Assembly: GCF_023073715.1 (NCBI RefSeq) | Contig: NZ_JADPKA010000104.1 | Location: forward strand, 117,490-181,489 | Direction of reading: 5' to 3' | Length of the DNA: 64,000 nucleotides | From: Bradyrhizobium sp. 164 | GTDB taxonomy: Bacteria > Pseudomonadota > Alphaproteobacteria > Rhizobiales > Xanthobacteraceae | In this document: positions 53,019-62,291 of the stretch, one piece after another | Layout of the letters: every line of letters starts with the position of its first letter | How positions within the stretch are numbered: the first letter of the stretch is position 1 | Position numbers and translations under genes: made by a program | Notes under the pieces: generated by a model | What the model was told of the DNA's origin: nothing | Databases searched by the model: none | Seen by the model: the letters and a program-made list of their open reading frames with translations, nothing else

Positions 53019-53771
53019 CTATTTTTCGCTGTTGCGGGTGGCGGATTTCGAACCGACGATGTCGGTCAGCCGGATCCGGTCGAACTCGCTCCAGACATTT
53101 GCCAGCCAGTGCCGGACATAGCCGCGCAGCACGAACGAGTAGTTCGCGGCGTCGTCGTTGAGGCCCTTGTTGGCGACGAACTTCAGGAACGGAACGGAGG
53201 AGACCTCGACCTGCTCATAGGCCATTTCGTTGAGCTTGGGGATGGTCAGCTCAGTCGCGTCCTTGATGCGGTGGAAGTAGGAATTGTAGGTCGCCTGGTC
53301 CCACTGGAAGAACTGGGTGTCGTTGATGAAGTTCTTCACCAGGAAATATTTCGCGCCGCCCATGAAGCCCGCGGTCTCCGCAATCTCCTCCAGCGAGGCG
53401 ATCGAGGGCCCGAGGATGTGGAACACGGCAAAGGTAATCTGGCCGGCCTTGGCTGCGTCGAGGAAGCCGATGTCGCGGAGCGAAGCCAGCGCTGGCGAGA
53501 GCAGGCCGGCGCGGACGTCGATCACGGTCACCGACGGGCTCACCGCGTTGAGCGTATCGAAAATCTTCATCTGATCCGACGTCGTCGTCATGTCGACGAT
53601 CTCGGTGATGTCGGGGTGGAAGCGCTTCAGGGTTCCGCGCGGCGACTCCGTGTCGAACGCCCGCGTCGGCACGTTGTTGGCGGAAAAATAATCGAGCAAG
53701 GTACGCGACACCGTGGTCTTGCCGACCCCGCCCTTGTCTGCGCCCACCACAACCACTGCCGGCTTTGCCAT
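53019..53771 (-). CDS. ParA/CobQ-like ATPase, first of pair
   Basis: A 250-residue protein with the deviant Walker A KGGVGKTTVSRTLLDYFSAN (residues 13-32) and the switch-region strand AFDTESPRGTLKRFHPD. SVTVIDVRAGLLSP is the Walker B-like strand. The C-terminal half is helical. Such ATPases dimerise on ATP and place cargo or partners in the cell. With its neighbour it forms an unnamed two-ATPase unit upstream of nothing else on the strand. Confidence 0.78.
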   Translation of the reverse strand: MAKPAVVVVGADKGGVGKTTVSRTLLDYFSANNVPTRAFDTESPRGTLKRFHPDITEIVDMTTTSDQMKIFDTLNAVSPSVTVIDVRAGLLSPALASLRDIGFLDAAKAGQITFAVFHILGPSIASLEEIAETAGFMGGAKYFLVKNFINDTQFFQWDQATYNSYFHRIKDATELTIPKLNEMAYEQVEVSSVPFLKFVANKGLNDDAANYSFVLRGYVRHWLANVWSEFDRIRLTDIVGSKSATRNSEK

Positions 53772-53964
53772 TGCTGTCCCCTAACGCGCCCCCGATCGCG
53801 AGGTCGCAATCGGCCGGGCCCCAAATCGATGTCCCGAGTCTGCTGTTGGGCGCGAACATGGCAGAAACAAGGGAGAATTCAATTCCGGAGGCCCCAGTTA
53901 CGGCAAATCCCGAGGTTTTTCCCAATCGCGGAGAAACTCGCCGCGCATGGCCGGAATCAGGTGC

Positions 53965-55200
53965 TCAATGACGGCCCCAAGGACCCATAGAATTCCCCAT
54001 GGGATTGCCCGCCGGGTTGCTGCCTGCGGTTCCGGAGGGACTGGCTGCGGGCACGGGCGGCGGGCTCCCCGATCTGTCGGCATCATCCCACGGGCCATGG
54101 CGCAGCGGCGGTGGGGCATCCTGCTGGCCGGCTTGCGCCCCCGGCTCTTTCGTCTCGTCAGTAAGCGTCGGCATTGGACCGGGGTCGCGCCCCCCGGCAA
54201 ACTTGACCAGCGCGTCGACCCGGGACTGCACCGAAGGGTGGGTTGCAAACAGATCGGCAAAGCCCTCGCGCGGATTGTCGACGCAGAGCTCCATCACGGC
54301 CGAGGTCGCGCCGGGCAATTCGCCGCGATTCTCGATCTTGCGCAGCGCCGAGATCATCGCGTCGGGGTCTTTCGTCAGCTCGACCGAGCCGGCGTCGGCG
54401 AGATATTCGCGTGACCGCGACAGCGCGAGCTTGACCACCTGCGACAGCAACCAGGCCACCACGAGCAGCACGATCGCAATGATGATGACGATGATTGCGC
54501 CACCGCCGGAGCTCTTGCTGTCGCTCGACGACGAGGACGACCGCGACGACGACGAGGAGCCCGAGGACCACGAGCCGCCCGAGCCGGAGCTCCAGTTGAG
54601 ATTCGTGAACAGGCGGAAGAACAATTCCCCGAAGAAGCCGACCACGCCGGCGATGATGACGGCAACGACCATGAGCTGCACGTCGCCGTTCTTGATGTGG
54701 GTCAGCTCGTGGCCCAGCACTGCCTCGATCTCCTTGTCGTTCAGCGCATCGAGGAGACCGGTGGTGACGGTGATTGAATATTGCCGCGGATTGAGGCCGG
54801 TCGCGAACGCGTTTAGCGCCGGGCTCTCCATGATCTTCAGCTTCGGCATGGTGATGCCGCGCGAGATGCAGAGGTTTTCGAGCAGGTTGTAGAGCCGCGG
54901 CTGCTCCTGCCGGTCGACGTCGTGACCGCCGATGACGGCGTCGATCATCGACTGGTGGAAGAAATAGGCGATCGCGATCCAGGCGATCGCCGCAATCGTC
55001 GCGAAAGGTGCGGCTTTGAGCAGGTCGGCGAAGGCGCGGCTCAGATAGTAGGCCACCGTGCCATTGCCGTTGATGACGACCTCGGCAATCAGCGCGCCCG
55101 CATAGACCAGCACGTAGACCAGCAAGAACAGGCCGGCGAGCAGCAGCATCGAACGAAACTTGTTCGAGGCGATGTGCGTGTAGAGACCATACGCCGCCAT
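53965..55200 (-). CDS. M48 family membrane metalloprotease, Ser-rich insert
   Basis: A 411-residue HtpX-like protease with two N-terminal helices, HELTH at 164-168 and the third ligand in SRSREYLAD (Glu265). An unusual Ser/Gly run lies at about 203-234, between membrane segments FGELFFRLF and IIVIIIAIVLLVVAWLLSQV. A Pro/Gly-rich tail of about 65 residues ends the protein. It follows the LemA gene by 150 bases on the same strand; M48-LemA pairs are common. Confidence 0.9.
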   Translation of the reverse strand: MAAYGLYTHIASNKFRSMLLLAGLFLLVYVLVYAGALIAEVVINGNGTVAYYLSRAFADLLKAAPFATIAAIAWIAIAYFFHQSMIDAVIGGHDVDRQEQPRLYNLLENLCISRGITMPKLKIMESPALNAFATGLNPRQYSITVTTGLLDALNDKEIEAVLGHELTHIKNGDVQLMVVAVIIAGVVGFFGELFFRLFTNLNWSSGSGGSWSSGSSSSSRSSSSSSDSKSSGGGAIIVIIIAIVLLVVAWLLSQVVKLALSRSREYLADAGSVELTKDPDAMISALRKIENRGELPGATSAVMELCVDNPREGFADLFATHPSVQSRVDALVKFAGGRDPGPMPTLTDETKEPGAQAGQQDAPPPLRHGPWDDADRSGSPPPVPAASPSGTAGSNPAGNPMGNSMGPWGRH

Positions 55201-55220
55201 GATGCGTCTTCGTCAAAGTC

Positions 55221-55322
55221 CGTCGTCCCGGGGCACGCCGCAGGCGTGAACCCGGAACCTCGAGATTCTCAGGTGCGCAACCGCGCACCATAGTTCGTCG
55301 CTTTGCGACGCCCCGGAATGAC
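55221..55322. repeat. Dispersed palindromic intergenic repeat
   Basis: Begins CGTCGTCCCGGGGCACG and ends CGCCCCGGAATGACGG, with inner modules GGTGCGCAACCGCGCACC and CGTCGCTTTGCGACG. Related to 51624-51701 and 12248-12373. It separates lemA from the M48 gene. Confidence 0.85.
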
Positions 55323-55350
55323 GGAGAAAAGCAATGGACATGTTAGACAA

Positions 55351-55911
55351 TCAGAACTTCACTTGCGGCGCGATTTCGACTTCGGTGCGGCTGGCGCCGA
55401 GATCGAAGAACTCCTTCCGGGTGAAGCCGAACATGCCGGCGAACAAAGCGGCGGGCATCTGCTGGATGCCGGTGTTGTATTCCTGGACGGCGTTGTTGAA
55501 GAAGCGTCGGCTCGCCGCGATCTTGTTCTCGAGGTCGGAGAGCTCGCTGGCGAGCTGCTGGAAATTTGCGTTTGCCTTGAGGTCGGGATAGGCCTCCGAC
55601 AGCGCGATCAGCCGGCCGAGTGCGCCGGAGAGCTGGTTCTCGGCCGCGGATACCTGCGCCGGTCCCTGCGCCGACATCGCTGAATTGCGCGCCTTGATGA
55701 CGTCGTCGAGCGTGCCGCGCTCGTGCGAGGCGTAGCCCTTCACGGTCTCGACCAGGTTCGGGATCAGGTCGTGCCGTTGCTTGAGCTGCACGTCGATGTC
55801 GGCAAAGGCCTGGCCGACGCGCTGGCTCAGCGCCACCAGGCGGTTGTAGGCGCTGAAGGCGAGCAGCACGAGGACGACGATGACGCCGAGAACGATCCAG
55901 CCGGTCGACAT
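55351..55911 (-). CDS. lemA: LemA family protein
   Basis: A 186-residue protein with an N-terminal anchor (WIVLGVIVVLVLLAFSAYN), the LemA landmark VDIQLKQRHDLIPNLVETVK read here as DIDVQLKQRHDLIPNLVETV, and a helical bundle. The C-terminus (VEIAPQVKF) is typical. The exact role is unknown; it works with M48 proteases at the envelope. The ATG at 55911 is preceded by AGGAG and begins the membrane helix. Confidence 0.9.
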   Translation of the reverse strand: MSTGWIVLGVIVVLVLLAFSAYNRLVALSQRVGQAFADIDVQLKQRHDLIPNLVETVKGYASHERGTLDDVIKARNSAMSAQGPAQVSAAENQLSGALGRLIALSEAYPDLKANANFQQLASELSDLENKIAASRRFFNNAVQEYNTGIQQMPAALFAGMFGFTRKEFFDLGASRTEVEIAPQVKF

Positions 55912-56047
55912 GGAGAACTCCTGGAGAGGGGAAGAAGGCGGGCGCAGCCTAGACCAAATTGGCGCAGGGCGAGAGCCCCGGCGCGGGGAGGTAAGGCTTG
56001 GTCGGATGAGGAACCATCCGAGTTCAAGGCCAGAGGGGCGATCGAGG

Positions 56048-57028
56048 TTAACTTTCGGACATGATCGCATCGCCCCAGCGCCAGCGCCGGGCCTGCGAAT
56101 AGGCGGGTTTGTCGCGTCGTGGGACTTTCGTCAGCGCGACCCCAGTCTCGGTGCAGAGCTTTGCCGTGATCTCGGCCTTGCCGATGTCCGGTGGCGCCAG
56201 CACGCGCGAGGCGCGCGGCGCAGGCGGCGTGCGGGTCAGCGCGACGTAGATGAAGCGCTCGTCTTCGAACGGCACCTCGGCGCCCTTGATCTGGCGGTGC
56301 GCCTGCGAGCGCGGCAGGCGCTGGCTGAAATGGCACCAATCGGGCGCGATGAGCGGGCACGGCTTGTCGTGCGGACAGGGTGCGGCGACGTAGGCGCCTG
56401 CCGCGATCAGTTGCTGGCGCAGCGCGAGAATGCGCGTGTAGCCGGCGGGCGTGCCGGGCTCGATCACCACCAGCGCGTGCCGCGCTTTGGTCCACATGGC
56501 CGCCGCGAGCTTGCGCTGGTCGCCTTCGTTGAGCTCGCCGATGACGTAGCTCGCAACGACGAGATCGGCTTGCGAGACCTCGGCGAGGTTCGCGCCTGCG
56601 TCGCCCGGCAGATAGCGGCAGTCCGCCAGGCGCGAGCTGTCGCGCGCCAGTTCGAGCGCGAGCCGGCTTAGGGTGGCGTTGGCATCGAGCAGGGTAAAAT
56701 CCTGAAGCGAGGCAAACGCCTCTGCGGCGGCCCAGCTCGCGGTGCCCGGGCCTGCGCCGATGTCGAGCAGGCTTTCCGGAGCGAGGGCCGGTGCGATCGC
56801 GGTCAGCGCATTCAGGCTTGCGGCCACCGCCGCGTAAGTTGCCGGCATGCGCGCCAGCGCGTAGGCAAGGGCATCGGCTTCCGACTTGATCGTGCCCGAG
56901 CCGCCGCCTGAGCGATAGGCGTTGGATATCTTTTGCGAGCGCTGTGCTGCCTCGGTGCGCGAAACGCCCTGGAGCCTGGCATCGAGGGCCGCCTTGAGTT
57001 CAGCGGGGAGGGTGGGTGAGATTATCAT
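56048..57028 (-). CDS. Rsm22/mtRsm22-type ribosomal methyltransferase-like protein
   Basis: A 326-residue SAM-dependent enzyme. Motif I is LLDIGAGPGTASWAAAE and LLDANATLSRLA follows. The Cys set in PCPHDKPCPL and APDWCHFSQRLPRS is the metal/Fe-S site seen in Rsm22 proteins, which support small ribosomal subunit assembly. The NADH-type binding groove seems intact. It lies just downstream of the repeat after smc. Confidence 0.85.
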   Translation of the reverse strand: MIISPTLPAELKAALDARLQGVSRTEAAQRSQKISNAYRSGGGSGTIKSEADALAYALARMPATYAAVAASLNALTAIAPALAPESLLDIGAGPGTASWAAAEAFASLQDFTLLDANATLSRLALELARDSSRLADCRYLPGDAGANLAEVSQADLVVASYVIGELNEGDQRKLAAAMWTKARHALVVIEPGTPAGYTRILALRQQLIAAGAYVAAPCPHDKPCPLIAPDWCHFSQRLPRSQAHRQIKGAEVPFEDERFIYVALTRTPPAPRASRVLAPPDIGKAEITAKLCTETGVALTKVPRRDKPAYSQARRWRWGDAIMSES

Positions 57029-57036
57029 CCGCGGTC

Positions 57037-57130
57037 ATGCCCCGCGTAGGCGGGGCATCCAGTACTCCGAGACAGGTGCCGTCAAACCGAGAAGCCGCGG
57101 CGTACTGGATCATCCGCCTGCGCGGATGAT
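57037..57130. repeat. Mosaic palindromic repeat between smc and the Rsm22-like gene
   Basis: It has three paired modules: ATGCCCCGC-GTAG-GCGGGGCAT (57037-57058), TCCAGTAC with GTACTGGA (57058-57065 and about 57102-57109), and ATCATCCGC-CTGC-GCGGATGAT (57109-57130). It is of a different family from the GTCATTCC type. No T-run. Confidence 0.8.
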
Positions 57131-57159
57131 GACGTCAATGGGTATGGAGGGATCGCGCG

Positions 57160-60100
57160 TCACGCCACGTTCTGGTCGAGAATATCCACCGCCTCTTGCA
57201 GGCTCACCGACACCAGCTGCGAGACGCCACGCTCGGCCATGGTGACGCCGAACAGCCGGTTCATGCGCGCCATCGTGATCGGGTTGTGCGTGATGATGAT
57301 GAAGCGGGTGTCGGTCGAGCCGGTCATCTCGTGCAACAGGTTGCAGTAGCGCTCGACATTGTGGTCGTCGAGCGGCGCGTCGACTTCGTCCAGCACGCAG
57401 ATCGGCGAGGGATTGGTGAGGAACACCGCGAAGATCAGCGCCATCGCCGTCAGCGCCTGTTCACCGCCCGAGAGCAGCGACAGCGTCTGCGGCTTCTTGC
57501 CCGGCGGCTTGGCGATGATTTCGAGACCGGCTTCGAGCGGGTCGTCGCTCTCGATCAGATGCAGTGCGGCCTCGCCGCCGCCGAACAGTTCGACGAACAG
57601 GCGCTTGAAGTGGCTGTTGACGACCTCGAACGAGGTCAGGAGCCGCTCGCGCGCCTCCTTGTTGAGGCTCTGGATGCCCTGGCGCAGCCGCTTGATGGCC
57701 TCAACCAGGTCGTCACGCTCGGTGACGAGGCCGGTGTGCTGGGTCTCGACCTCGCGCAGCTCTTCCTCGGCGCGCAGGTTGACTGCGCCGAGGCGCTCGC
57801 GGTCGCGGCGCATCTTTTCGAGCTCTTCCTCGATGTCGTGCAGCGGCGGCAGCTCGGCACCGGGCTCGATCTCGGCGAGGCCGGCGACGGCCTGCGGCTC
57901 GACTTCGAGCATGTCGCGGATCTCGCGCTCGATGTCCTCGAGCCGGCGCCGCGCGCCTTCCATGCGCTCCTCGGCGCGCGCGGTGGCCTCGCGGGCGCTG
58001 GAGAGCGCCTCTAACGTCAGCTTCGCGACGCGGTCGGTCTCCGCCATTGCGGTTTCGGCGGCGGCGAGCGCGTCGGCAGCCATGCGGCGGTCGTTCTCGG
58101 CGTATTCGATTTCGGTGATTAGCGCGCTGCGCTTCTCGGCGAACAATGCCGGTGCGTTTTCGAGCTCGCCGCGCTCGATCGTCAGTTCGGCGATGCGGGC
58201 CTGGATGGTGTCGATGTGGGAGGCCGCGCTCTCCTTGCGGTTCTGCCACTCGGTGCGTTCGGCGAGGATCGCCTGCACGCGGCGGTCGGCGAGCTCGGCT
58301 TCGCGCGCCAGTGCCTGCGCCTCGGCGCGGACCTGGGCGGCCATGCGGCGATGCCCCTCGATGTCGCTGCGGACGGCGGCGAGACGGGTCTCGGTGTCCT
58401 CGCTCGACGGCAGCTCGCCGATGCCGGCTTCGGCGTATTCGTAAGCGGCCTCGGCCTCGGCGCGGTCGGCGGCGAGGCGGCTGTGCGCTTCCGACAGCGT
58501 CGCCTTGCGCGCGGCATGGCGGCTGATCTCGCGCTCGGCGGTGGCATGGCGCTCGCGCGCGACGTTGAGCTCGCGCTGCGCGGCACGCCAGGCTTCGCGG
58601 CTGGCGCCTTCGGTGCTGGCCGCCATCTGCAACTCGGACTCGGCATTCTCGAGCGCCTGGCGCTTGATCTGCGCGTCGATGCGGGCCTGCTCCAGCTCGT
58701 TCTCGATGTCGACAAGGCGGGCGCGCTCCGCGAGGCGCCGCGCGGCACCCGTCGGGGCATGAGCTGCGGCGACAAAGCCGTCCCAGCGCCAGACATCGCC
58801 CTCGGGCGAGACCAGCCGCTGGCCGGTCTTGAGCTGCGAGACCAGCTCGGCGCCGCGCTCGCGCGGCACCACGCCGATCTGCGCCAGGCGGCGGGCCAGC
58901 TCAGCCGGCGCCTGCACGTGGTTGGCGAGCGGAACGACGCCTTCGGGCAGCTCCGGATCGCCGTCGGTGACGCCGGCATTGGTCCAGCGCATCGGCGCCG
59001 AGGGATCGACCGGCGCGTCGAGATCGTCGCCGAGCGCGGCGCCGATCGCCTTTTCAAATCCCTTGTCGACGGTGATGCCGTCGATGATCGGCGGCCACAG
59101 GTTCTTGGTCTCGCCGTTGACGATCTTGGAGATCGTGCGCGCCTCGGTCTCGAGCCGCTGCACGCGCTTGTCGGCTTCGACCAGCGGCGAGCGCGAGGAT
59201 TCCAGCGTCTGGCGCGCGGCGACATGCGCGGCTTCGCTTGCCTGCGCTGCGGCTTCCGAAGCGGCCAGCGTCTGCTCTGCGATCTCGACCAGAGCGGTCA
59301 GCTCGTCGAGATCGCCGAAGCCGCCGGTCTCCTGCGCAAGCTTCTGCTCTTCCGCCGCGACATTCGCGATCTCCTGGTCGAGCCGGGCGAGCTTGTCGCG
59401 ATGGGTGCGGACGTTGGCCTCTAACTGGTTGCGCTTGGCGGTGAGGTCGGCGAGCGCGGTGGTGAGTTCGGCGAAGCGCTGCTCGGTTTCGGTCAGCACC
59501 GCCTCGGCTTCCGCGACGCGCTCGTCGACACCGGAGCGCTTCTCGACGCGCGACTTGATCTCTTCCTTCAGCTCGGCGTCTTCGGCGTCGAGCCGCTGCA
59601 GCGCCACGTCGGCGTCCATGGTCTGCTGCTGGGCGCGCGAGATGTCGCCCTCGAACTGGGCGAGACGGCGTTCGAGCTCGGCGACGCGCTCCTTGGCACG
59701 TTCTTCCTCACGGTCGAGCTGCTCGCGGGCATTGGTGAGGCGCTGCAGCCCGGCCGCGGCGCGCGCTTCCGCATCGCGCAGCGCCGGCATCTCGGCGGCG
59801 CGGATGGCCTGGATGCGGGCGGCTTCGGCCTGGTGCTGGGTGCGCTCGGCCATCTCGCGGACCGCGAGATCGTGCGTCTGCCCGGACTCGTTGACGTCGG
59901 CATGGGCGCCGAGCCAGCGCAGGTGATACAGCGTGGCCTCGGCCTTGCGCACCTTGGCCGCGACCTCGCGGTAGCGCACCGCCTGGCGGGCCTGCTTCTT
60001 CAGGCCTTCCATCTGGCCGGAGAGCTGGCCGATCACGTCCTCGACGCGGGTGAGGTTGGTTTCGGCCGCCTTCAGCCGCAGTTCGGCCTCGTGACGGCGG

Positions 60101-60624
60101 GCGTGCAGACCGGCGACGCCGGCGGCGTCTTCCAGCACGCGGCGGCGCTGCTCGGGCTTGGCCTGGATGATTTCGCCGATCTTGCCCTGGTGGACGAGCG
60201 CCGGCGAGCGCGCACCGGTGGCGGCGTCGGCGAATAGGATCTGCACGTCGCGAGCGCGCACGTCGCGGCCGTTGATGCGATAGACCGAGCCGGCCTCACG
60301 CTCGATGCGCCGGGAGATTTCGAGAAGCTGGCTGTCGTTCATCGCCGCCGGCGCGGTGCGGTCGGCATTGTCGATCGTCATCGTCACTTCGGCGTGGTTG
60401 CGCGCCGGGCGGTTGCCGGAGCCGGCGAAGATCACGGCGTCCATGTCGGCGGCGCGCAGCGACTTGTATGATGTCTCGCCCATCGCCCAGCGCAGCGCCT
60501 CGACCAGATTCGACTTGCCGCAGCCGTTGGGGCCGACCACGCCGGTCAGGCCGGGCTCGATAACGAAGTCCGTGGGCTCAACGAAGGACTTGAAGCCGTG
60601 AAGGCGCAGGCGGGTGATTTTCAT
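57160..60624 (-). CDS. smc: Chromosome segregation protein SMC
   Basis: A 1154-residue protein with Walker A VVGPNGCGKSNLV (about residues 29-41), a first coiled coil, a hinge around residues 505-660, a second coiled coil, and the head with LSLLSGGEQALTAMALIFAV (signature) and ICVLDEVDAPLDD (Walker B). It condenses the chromosome with ScpA/ScpB. ATG at 60624 is chosen since MKITRLRLHGFKSF is the family start; earlier codons are spurious. The DsbA-like gene lies just upstream on the same strand. Confidence 0.97.
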   Translation of the reverse strand: MKITRLRLHGFKSFVEPTDFVIEPGLTGVVGPNGCGKSNLVEALRWAMGETSYKSLRAADMDAVIFAGSGNRPARNHAEVTMTIDNADRTAPAAMNDSQLLEISRRIEREAGSVYRINGRDVRARDVQILFADAATGARSPALVHQGKIGEIIQAKPEQRRRVLEDAAGVAGLHARRHEAELRLKAAETNLTRVEDVIGQLSGQMEGLKKQARQAVRYREVAAKVRKAEATLYHLRWLGAHADVNESGQTHDLAVREMAERTQHQAEAARIQAIRAAEMPALRDAEARAAAGLQRLTNAREQLDREEERAKERVAELERRLAQFEGDISRAQQQTMDADVALQRLDAEDAELKEEIKSRVEKRSGVDERVAEAEAVLTETEQRFAELTTALADLTAKRNQLEANVRTHRDKLARLDQEIANVAAEEQKLAQETGGFGDLDELTALVEIAEQTLAASEAAAQASEAAHVAARQTLESSRSPLVEADKRVQRLETEARTISKIVNGETKNLWPPIIDGITVDKGFEKAIGAALGDDLDAPVDPSAPMRWTNAGVTDGDPELPEGVVPLANHVQAPAELARRLAQIGVVPRERGAELVSQLKTGQRLVSPEGDVWRWDGFVAAAHAPTGAARRLAERARLVDIENELEQARIDAQIKRQALENAESELQMAASTEGASREAWRAAQRELNVARERHATAEREISRHAARKATLSEAHSRLAADRAEAEAAYEYAEAGIGELPSSEDTETRLAAVRSDIEGHRRMAAQVRAEAQALAREAELADRRVQAILAERTEWQNRKESAASHIDTIQARIAELTIERGELENAPALFAEKRSALITEIEYAENDRRMAADALAAAETAMAETDRVAKLTLEALSSAREATARAEERMEGARRRLEDIEREIRDMLEVEPQAVAGLAEIEPGAELPPLHDIEEELEKMRRDRERLGAVNLRAEEELREVETQHTGLVTERDDLVEAIKRLRQGIQSLNKEARERLLTSFEVVNSHFKRLFVELFGGGEAALHLIESDDPLEAGLEIIAKPPGKKPQTLSLLSGGEQALTAMALIFAVFLTNPSPICVLDEVDAPLDDHNVERYCNLLHEMTGSTDTRFIIITHNPITMARMNRLFGVTMAERGVSQLVSVSLQEAVDILDQNVA

Positions 60625-60839
60625 AAACACGCATCTCTGTTGGCAGGCGCGAATCCCCTGCCGGGACAATACCATGGAAGGCATTGTCGCTGTCTGGGCG
60701 AGTCGCGCGAGGCGGCTCGTGCGGCGGACAATGGCCGCGGTGCGCCGCGAGGGCAACCGGCGAAAGCCGCTTTTCCCAAGGGATTTATGCCAGGAATGAT
60801 ACGGCTTTAGATGCGCGAATCAGAATTGTGGCGTGCGAA

Positions 60840-61496
60840 TCAACTCTTCAGCAGCGCATTGATCTTCTTGGCGAACTCCTCGAATGAGGCCTCGCCCTTG
60901 ATCTTCTCGCCGTTGATGAAGAACGTCGGCGTCGAATCCACCTTCAGAACGTCGCTGGCGTATTTCTGGTCGGCGGCGATCTTGTCGAGCAGCGCCTGGT
61001 CCTTCAGGCAGGCCTCGACCTGCTGCTGGGTGAGGCCGGCCTGCTTGCCGATCCGTGTCAGGGTCTCGGTGGTGTTCTTCACCATCCAGTCGTTCTGCTG
61101 GCGGAACAGCATGTCCGTGACCGCAAAATATTTCGGCGCGTCGCCATTGGCGATGCAGCGCGACAGCATCGAGCCTGCGGCGGCTTTGATGTCGAGTGGG
61201 AACTCGCGGAAGATGTAACGCACCTTGCCGGTGTCGATGTATTCCTTCTTGATCTTGGGGAACACCTGCTCGTTGAAGGCCGCGCAATGCGGGCAGGTCA
61301 TCGAGGCGTATTCGATGATGGTGACCGCGGCATCGTTCGGGCCGAGCGCCATGTCGGGAAGCGACACGGGCTTCGCCACATCAGCGGCGGACTGGGCCAT
61401 GGCCTCGGACACCAACCGCAGCGGCGAGAACCCGGCGAGCGCGGCAAGCCCGGTCAGCGACAGCATCGTTGTGAAGGCGCGGCGGGTGATGATCAC
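60840..61496 (-). CDS. Periplasmic DsbA-like thiol oxidoreductase
   Basis: A 218-residue protein. Tat-like signal (MIITRRAFTTMLSLTGLAAL, then AQS cleavage). The active site is MTCPHCAAF (Cys68, Cys71), followed by the cis-Pro segment VDSTPTFFINGEKI. It oxidises or isomerises disulfides in the periplasm. The start is GTG at 61496 with GGGAG upstream; an upstream TTG adds only seven residues. It is encoded upstream of smc. Confidence 0.9.
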   Translation of the reverse strand: MIITRRAFTTMLSLTGLAALAGFSPLRLVSEAMAQSAADVAKPVSLPDMALGPNDAAVTIIEYASMTCPHCAAFNEQVFPKIKKEYIDTGKVRYIFREFPLDIKAAAGSMLSRCIANGDAPKYFAVTDMLFRQQNDWMVKNTTETLTRIGKQAGLTQQQVEACLKDQALLDKIAADQKYASDVLKVDSTPTFFINGEKIKGEASFEEFAKKINALLKS

Positions 61497-61634
61497 GGTC
61501 GGCTCCCGGATTGGCAAAGTGTCGCCCGAGGGCTCTATCGAGTTCCCGCCCGGGCGGCCTGTCGCTAGCTTGAAACGTCGACTGAGGCAATGGCGAGCGA
61601 CAAGTCGGGGTCCAGATTAGCTAGGGAATGAGGC

Positions 61635-62126
61635 TCAATTTCGCTTGATGGCGGCTCCGAGCCGCGCCAGCGCCGTCTTGAGCTGTTCATCTTCGATGTC
61701 GCCCAAGCTCTCCGCCACCTTGGCCACCGATTTGGGATCGGGCGGGCCCGGCCGAGCCGGCCGCCGGGTGCGCGACAGCGGGGCCTGACGGAACGCCAGC
61801 TTGCCGACCGCGCTCCAGCCGAAGAAGCGGTTGACCCGTTCCAGGATCACGTCGGCGGTGTGCTGGATCTCCAGCGCCATCGGCCCCTCGACCCGCAGCA
61901 CCAGCGTCGCCGGCTCCTGCGGCTGGCCCTCCACCGGCCTCGGCCATTGCATCTTCAGCGGCTCGGCATGGGCCGCGATCTCCGGCCCCGCAATCTGCGC
62001 CCACCGCGTCACCAGCTCGCGCGCCGCAAAGCCCTGCTTGGCATACGCCTCGGCGAAGACGTCGTTCAGCAAGAGCGAAAGCGGCTTTGCGCTGATGGGG
62101 CCGGGTTTGGGCGGGAATTTGGACAT
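61635..62126 (-). CDS. DUF721/DciA-like protein
   Basis: A 163-residue protein with the DciA-type central fold (LVTRWAQIAGPEIAAHAEPL; TLVLRVEGPMALEIQHTADV; RVNRFFGWSAVGKLAFRQ). DciA proteins help load the replicative helicase DnaB. Flanking regions are Pro/Arg-rich and disordered. It is divergent from mutY. Confidence 0.87.
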   Translation of the reverse strand: MSKFPPKPGPISAKPLSLLLNDVFAEAYAKQGFAARELVTRWAQIAGPEIAAHAEPLKMQWPRPVEGQPQEPATLVLRVEGPMALEIQHTADVILERVNRFFGWSAVGKLAFRQAPLSRTRRPARPGPPDPKSVAKVAESLGDIEDEQLKTALARLGAAIKRN

Positions 62127-62171
62127 GGCGACCTTATAGCACTGTGCCCGTCGCGCGAGGAACTGCTGCCG

Positions 62172-62263
62172 TCATGGCCGGGCTTTCTTCCGGCCAGCCA
62201 CGCCTTGCCGCGAAGGAAGAAAGACGTGGATGCCCGCGACAAGCGCGGGCAGGACATGGAGAG
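62172..62263. repeat. Dispersed intergenic repeat, GTCATGGCCGGG type
   Basis: Begins GTCATGGCCGGGCTT, contains GACGTGGATGCCCGCGACAA and GCGCGGGCAGGACATG, a pattern with internal inverted GCCCGCG-ACAA-GCGCGGGC. It lies upstream of mutY and downstream, by orientation, of the DciA-like start. Confidence 0.7.
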
Positions 62264-62291
62264 ACCGGCCCCACATCGTTACAGTGCGAGC

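Noticed and set aside
54500..54600. Asp-rich plus-strand frame near the M48 gene
   Set aside because: It is the antisense of the Ser-rich loop of the protease gene and has no independent support.
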